Positions 34,397 to 38,011 of a DNA stretch of 38,011 bases are shown here, piece by piece; the stretch's first letter is position 1; the number at the start of each line of letters is the position of its first letter. The DNA is from Pirellula sp. Its GTDB lineage: Bacteria > Planctomycetota > Planctomycetia > Pirellulales > Pirellulaceae. Position numbers and translations under genes: made by a program. The DNA lies in NCBI GenBank assembly GCA_021300155.1, contig JAJTID010000167.1, positions 1 to 38,011 on the forward strand, written 5' to 3'. The notes beneath the pieces were generated by a model. The model had not been told where the DNA came from and made no database searches. It saw nothing but the letters and a program-made list of their open reading frames with translations.

Positions 34397-35872
34397 ATGA
34401 AACCAAAATCAAATACAACAAAACCGTTTTCGAGACGGCAGTTATTGGTAGATGCAGGTATGGGATTCGGATCGATTGCACTGACTTCGATGCTTGCCCA
34501 AGATCGCATTCTCGGCGCGGACGATACGGATCCTAAGTCGCTCATCAAGCGGTTCGCTCCAAAAGCAAAGAGTGTGATTTGGCTTTTTATGATTGGTGGA
34601 ACGAGTCACATGGAGTCGTTTGATCCCAAGCCGAAACTTAACGAGTATGAAGGGAAGACGATTGCGGAGACTCCGTTTGCCGATGTACTCAAATCACCTT
34701 ACATGGCCAACGAACGCGTGGTCGCATTCGACCCGAACAATGGATTTGTGCGGACGGAGATTTACCCCTTGCAGGTTGGCTACAAGAAATGGGGGCAAAG
34801 TGGATTGGAGATTAGCGAGTGGTGGCCTCATGTGGCCGAATGTGCAGACGACCTCTGCCTTATTCGATCCATGTGGACGGAGGATAGCAATCACGGGGCT
34901 CAGTTGCAGTTTCATACGGGGCGACATCGCGTGGATGGTTTCTTTCCCACGATAGGTTCGTGGGTCAACTATGGACTTGGCTCGCTGAATGAGAATCTTC
35001 CACAGTTCGTGGTCATGGGTGTTCCTACTGCTGATTGTTGTGGCGGCCAAGAAACGCATCGCGCGAATTATCTTGGACCGCAATACGATGGAATCCCGCT
35101 CAAGGTGGATCCCAAGGACCCTTTGCCTTATGCGAGACCGCCACAAGATGTGAAAGCAGAAGTGCAATCGAGCGAGTTTGAGTTCCTTCGCAAATTGAAC
35201 CAAATCACCGCAGAAAAATTCCCTGACGATGAAGCCATCCGTGCACGCATGAAGTCTTACGAGTTGGCATTCCGCATGCAAATGGCGGTTCCCGAGGTCG
35301 TTTCGTTTGATCAAGAGTCGAAGAAGACACTCGACGACTATGGACTTGAGCAAAAGGAAACGCAAACCTTTGGCGGGCAACTATTGACTGCGCGCCGGTT
35401 GGTCGAACGAGGCGTTCGGTTTGTGCAGGTTTATCATGGTAGCAATGGAGGTGCAGGGAGTTGGGATGCGCACGCCAATCTAAAGTCAGGACATGCCAAG
35501 CTCTGCAAAGAGGTCGATCAGCCGATTGGTGCGTTATTGAAAGACCTGAAGCAGCGAGGGTTATTGGATGAAACGTTAGTCGTATGGGCTACTGAATTTG
35601 GTAGAACGCCTGGATCACAAAGCTCGAATGGTCGCGATCATCATCCTTACGGATTCTCCGTTTGGATGGCTGGTGGAGGGATTCGAGGTGGTATGGCGCA
35701 CGGCAAAACAGACGAATTGGGGTTTCATGCGGTCGAGGACCGGCATTACGTCACGGACATTCATGCAACGGTTCTTCATCAATTGGGAATCGAACCACAT
35801 TCGTTAGTGGTTCCAGGCCGAAAACGTCTCGAACGCGACTTCGGCCAACCCATTCGTGCTATCATGACTTAG
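34397..35872 (+). CDS. DUF1501 family protein with Tat signal
   Basis: Predicted 491-residue exported protein of the DUF1501 family (alkaline-phosphatase/sulfatase-like fold). A twin-arginine-like signal, FSRRQLLVDAGMGFGSIALT, spans about residues 12-31. The conserved opening AKSVIWLFMIGGTSHMESFD, MWTEDSNHGAQLQFHTG, WDAHANLKSGH and VVWATEFGRTPGSQ with GRDHHPYGFSVWMAGGG are all present. It follows the PSCyt1–DUF1549–DUF1553 gene by 13 nt, the usual genetic partnership. ATG 34397 is chosen over an in-frame start 12 codons upstream, which would overlap the previous gene; AGGA lies 11 nt before it. The substrate is unknown. Confidence 0.93.
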   Translation: MKPKSNTTKPFSRRQLLVDAGMGFGSIALTSMLAQDRILGADDTDPKSLIKRFAPKAKSVIWLFMIGGTSHMESFDPKPKLNEYEGKTIAETPFADVLKSPYMANERVVAFDPNNGFVRTEIYPLQVGYKKWGQSGLEISEWWPHVAECADDLCLIRSMWTEDSNHGAQLQFHTGRHRVDGFFPTIGSWVNYGLGSLNENLPQFVVMGVPTADCCGGQETHRANYLGPQYDGIPLKVDPKDPLPYARPPQDVKAEVQSSEFEFLRKLNQITAEKFPDDEAIRARMKSYELAFRMQMAVPEVVSFDQESKKTLDDYGLEQKETQTFGGQLLTARRLVERGVRFVQVYHGSNGGAGSWDAHANLKSGHAKLCKEVDQPIGALLKDLKQRGLLDETLVVWATEFGRTPGSQSSNGRDHHPYGFSVWMAGGGIRGGMAHGKTDELGFHAVEDRHYVTDIHATVLHQLGIEPHSLVVPGRKRLERDFGQPIRAIMT

Positions 35873-35882
35873 TATCTAAACG

Positions 35883-37064
35883 TCACTCAATGTCGATCAA
35901 GTTTTTTAAGCGAGCTTTTGTCTCTGTATCCAGCGACTCGATGTATTCAGTTATCGCCATGACTACAAAGTTTTTCGCCAGGTCATTGGCCTCTTTGTCA
36001 ATTCGATCTGCTTCCACGAGGAGCTCAGAAGTTGTTTGCGGATCATTCAGATACTTTTGAACTTCTTGGTTTGCAAAGAAAGACCGAACATTACTGCTTA
36101 CAGATCCACTCATGCCAAATTGTGAAAACAAAACAAGCTGATCATGATTCAATACCCGCCGAATCGCAGTTGCCGACATTTCGTCGTTTTCGCTTAGGAT
36201 CCGTTGTGTTTCAATAGCCCTTCCTTGAACAAATGCTTCTTCTTGCTCTTTTCGACTTCGTGAACTGCTACGTGCGTAAAGGTCGAGCATTAATTTATGC
36301 AATTCATCTGTGAGGCCGGGATTGTTGCCAAATATCTCTGGTGAGAATTCTTTTGCACACGCCGCCATTATCGTATGGTAGCGGAATGGTGCAGTAAGAA
36401 TCGGCGGCGAACTCCCGCTAGGATGCTCGTCTGGCAACAACTTGGTCCCCACTAAGTCCACAACTCGGTTTCGAAAATCGGTTGGTGCTGTTTTGATTAA
36501 TTGCTTGAACGCATTTCTTCGATAGAAAGCCGCATTACCTTCCGTAGCTAGGAATTTATCAATTCTTTGCTGAACATCTTTTAATGATTTCTCATCCAGT
36601 CTCAAATACTTCGCGGTTCCGGGTCTCAAAACAATTGACATTGGTATATGGGGTGATAGTCGATCCACAACGACGTATCTCGAGAACTTTTGGAATAGGT
36701 CTGGTGATAGTATCTCTTCCAATCTATTCTCTAGTTCTCGATCGAGTTGCTCAACGACCAACTCCCTCGAACCGGAAACCGATTTTCTGCCCTTAATCAA
36801 TCCACGAACGGTCTGTCGGTCCAGCTCTTCAAATCGTTTTGTTGCTTTCTCGCCCAGGGCCTTCAATTCGTTTACCATTGTGTCATCCAATCCAATCTTG
36901 GCTTGGATACCCGGCACAGTATTGAGCAACTTGAGTGCTCCGAAACCACGCGCATCTGAGATAATGGTTTCGGCAGATGGAGGAAGCTGAGCAATGCCAT
37001 GCCCAGCATACGTAAATGATACGAGAAACAAGCAAAAAACAGTCTGCCAAGGAATTGCCTTCAT
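35883..37064 (-). CDS. Unknown exported helical protein
   Basis: Predicted 393-residue exported protein, mostly alpha-helical. A signal peptide (WQTVFCLFLVSFTYAGHGIAQ) is followed by helices rich in Leu/Asp/Glu/Lys (for example LDRELENRLEEILSPDLFQK, LDEKSLKDVQQRIDKFLAT). These alternate 'L(S/T)P..' and 'LRLDEKS..' turns resemble exported planctomycete proteins with repeated 'LTPEQ'-type helices that resemble Spy/CpxP-like LTxxQ chaperones; the likeness is only visual. ATG 37064 is preferred to ATG 37067 because GAGG lies 7 nt upstream. It starts 10 nt after the end of the next upstream minus-strand gene. It is convergent with DUF1501 and lies in a more AT-rich stretch. Confidence 0.7.
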   Translation of the reverse strand: MKAIPWQTVFCLFLVSFTYAGHGIAQLPPSAETIISDARGFGALKLLNTVPGIQAKIGLDDTMVNELKALGEKATKRFEELDRQTVRGLIKGRKSVSGSRELVVEQLDRELENRLEEILSPDLFQKFSRYVVVDRLSPHIPMSIVLRPGTAKYLRLDEKSLKDVQQRIDKFLATEGNAAFYRRNAFKQLIKTAPTDFRNRVVDLVGTKLLPDEHPSGSSPPILTAPFRYHTIMAACAKEFSPEIFGNNPGLTDELHKLMLDLYARSSSRSRKEQEEAFVQGRAIETQRILSENDEMSATAIRRVLNHDQLVLFSQFGMSGSVSSNVRSFFANQEVQKYLNDPQTTSELLVEADRIDKEANDLAKNFVVMAITEYIESLDTETKARLKNLIDIE

Positions 37065-37074
37065 CATTCATCCT

Positions 37075-37812
37075 CTACAAAATGCATTTCCAAGGCCAGT
37101 TGTTGATCTTATTCACCAAATTCCAGATTGTACTTGCAGTGAATTCGACTGCCTGAATCGTGAAGGGCAATACGTAGTCGAAATCAGAATCGCAAGCATA
37201 GAATATTGAGGTTGCATCCTGCGTGATTTCAAGCCCCCAAGCGTTTTCGTCAAATCGAAAAGTAAGCTCCTTGTCTACGTCAATTACAAGCAGGCCACCT
37301 GCCTCATGTTGATGCATTGACAACAGCGAGAGTTTCGAACTGGTGTAGCAAAGATTCTGTGCATCATATGTCCGCTCAGCAGTTACGTAATTCAATTTGT
37401 GATCCCCTTCAAACATGGGAGTGGACCAAGTACTTGTGTTCTGGTTGTAAACGCTTGGTGTTACAACGGTTTGAGTGGTAATGTAGAGATAACGCTCGCC
37501 AAGTTTCAAATGCCTGTCGTACCAATCGCCAATGGAGTCAACATAAGCGTTAACATATTCCTCAGTTCTCGTAAAATGGTCATGAAATTCATCCTCCAAG
37601 ATTCGAACCTCTTGATTTGGGCCAAACGCAGTAGTAACCGTTTTGGTGAAAAACTGATCCTGACAATCCGAAGATACGACATATTCTCCTTCTGCGAGAC
37701 TGCCTTCATTCAATCCTTCAGGATAAACAGTTGACCATGGATTTGAATCATTCCATGAGGTGGTGACTTTCTCGACAATCCATAAATCGACGTAGAAAAT
37801 TTCTGTTGTCAC
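37075..37812 (-). CDS. Unknown protein, window-end operon
   Basis: Predicted 245-residue protein starting at GTG 37812. It has no signal peptide or membrane helix and is rich in Thr, Asp, Glu, Tyr and Trp with a few Cys (CQDQFF, NLCYTSS, YACDSD, WKCIL). Alternating hydrophobic and polar residues suggest a mostly beta fold. It resembles nothing I know. It lies between an upstream partial gene and the downstream exported helical protein, all on the minus strand. A short gap of 10 nt separates it from the latter, so both are likely co-transcribed. Its base composition is more AT-rich than the rest of the window, which may reflect acquisition. Confidence 0.6.
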   Translation of the reverse strand: MTTEIFYVDLWIVEKVTTSWNDSNPWSTVYPEGLNEGSLAEGEYVVSSDCQDQFFTKTVTTAFGPNQEVRILEDEFHDHFTRTEEYVNAYVDSIGDWYDRHLKLGERYLYITTQTVVTPSVYNQNTSTWSTPMFEGDHKLNYVTAERTYDAQNLCYTSSKLSLLSMHQHEAGGLLVIDVDKELTFRFDENAWGLEITQDATSIFYACDSDFDYVLPFTIQAVEFTASTIWNLVNKINNWPWKCIL

Positions 37813-37856
37813 GCTCGGGCTGCCCTTTGTTCGTACGTGTTTACCGCGTAGCTTTT

Positions 37857-38011
37857 TCAGTTTAGTTGGTTTTGCGTTAAGAATTTATCTGGCAACAGAA
37901 GTTTTGGTAGGTACTTCGGACCAAAACCGATTATCCGTTCTTGGATCCAGTCTTTGAAATCGGCTCCGCGTTTTATGAATGTTGCGAACAGACTGGTTAA
38001 GGTTTCGAACG
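37857..38011 (-). CDS. C-terminal end of an unknown protein (partial at window end)
   Basis: The minus strand frame ending with a TGA at 37857-37859 is open to the edge of the window and encodes about 50 residues, among them FETLTSLFATFIKRGADFKD, WIQERIIGFGPKYL and PKLLLPDKFLTQNQLN. The other two minus-strand frames are closed by stops within this stretch. The residue composition looks like real protein (amphipathic helix then Pro-rich stretch). The family cannot be named; a transposase or a surface protein end is possible. Its stop is 45 nt before the GTG of the next gene. Confidence 0.55.
   Translation of the reverse strand, partial: FETLTSLFATFIKRGADFKDWIQERIIGFGPKYLPKLLLPDKFLTQNQLN

Noticed and set aside
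37857-38011. Insertion-sequence transposase end at the window edge
   Set aside because: Only about 50 residues are visible, no catalytic motif or terminal inverted repeat is seen, so a mobile element cannot be supported.

Overview
The window looks like a chromosomal segment of a planctomycete, most likely a Pirellulaceae-type (Rhodopirellula/Blastopirellula-like) bacterium. The support is the set of gene families: two secreted sulfatases, a PSCyt1–DUF1549–DUF1553 protein paired with a DUF1501 protein, a twin-arginine Gfo/Idh/MocA oxidoreductase next to a DoxX protein, an RDD–SpoIIM–DUF4129–DUF4350 membrane cluster, and a TatC with a long extracytoplasmic insertion. Base composition is near 50% GC by eye. 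No rRNA, tRNA, CRISPR array, complete insertion sequence or phage gene was recognised.

Layout. 1-5060: the 3' end of an unknown gene, the decayed remnant of a secreted beta-propeller gene, two sulfatases in tandem on the minus strand, and a frameshifted membrane-protein remnant. 5137-10320: a tightly overlapping plus-strand operon (RDD, SpoIIM-like, multi-pass membrane protein, DUF4129, DUF4350 lipoprotein) without the MoxR and DUF58 genes that usually accompany it. 10360-13329: a secreted CocE/X-Pro-peptidase-like hydrolase, convergent with an unknown single-pass membrane protein. 13615-16577: DoxX plus Gfo/Idh/MocA, followed by a 340-base intergenic region rich in inverted repeats. 16921-19817: a small membrane coiled-coil protein, DNA polymerase III delta' and a RegB/PrrB-like histidine kinase. 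19890-22413: a minus-strand operon with mannose-6-phosphate isomerase, an unknown protein and a UDP-glucuronate-epimerase-like protein, each stop codon overlapping the next start. 22481-25550: TatC and NAD(P)HX dehydratase, convergent with an EamA transporter. 25899-29722: an isolated three-gene cassette of a small secreted beta-rich protein, a secretin and a secreted Ig-like/COG1470-like protein; this is the best candidate for an undescribed system. 29725-31541: a DUF5009/HGSNAT-like acyltransferase and a small zinc-ribbon protein. 31699-35872: the PSCyt1/DUF1549/DUF1553 plus DUF1501 pair. 35883-38011: three minus-strand genes of unknown function, noticeably AT-richer, possibly accessory.

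Functionally, most genes concern the cell envelope and the breakdown of complex substrates: sulfatases, a secreted peptidase/esterase, surface sugar-nucleotide synthesis, Tat export with several Tat clients (Gfo/Idh, DUF1501), and an outer-membrane secretin cassette. Several starts appear to be TTG, supported by upstream Shine-Dalgarno sequences or by stop/start overlaps. Family assignments rest on motifs read by eye; no database search was run.
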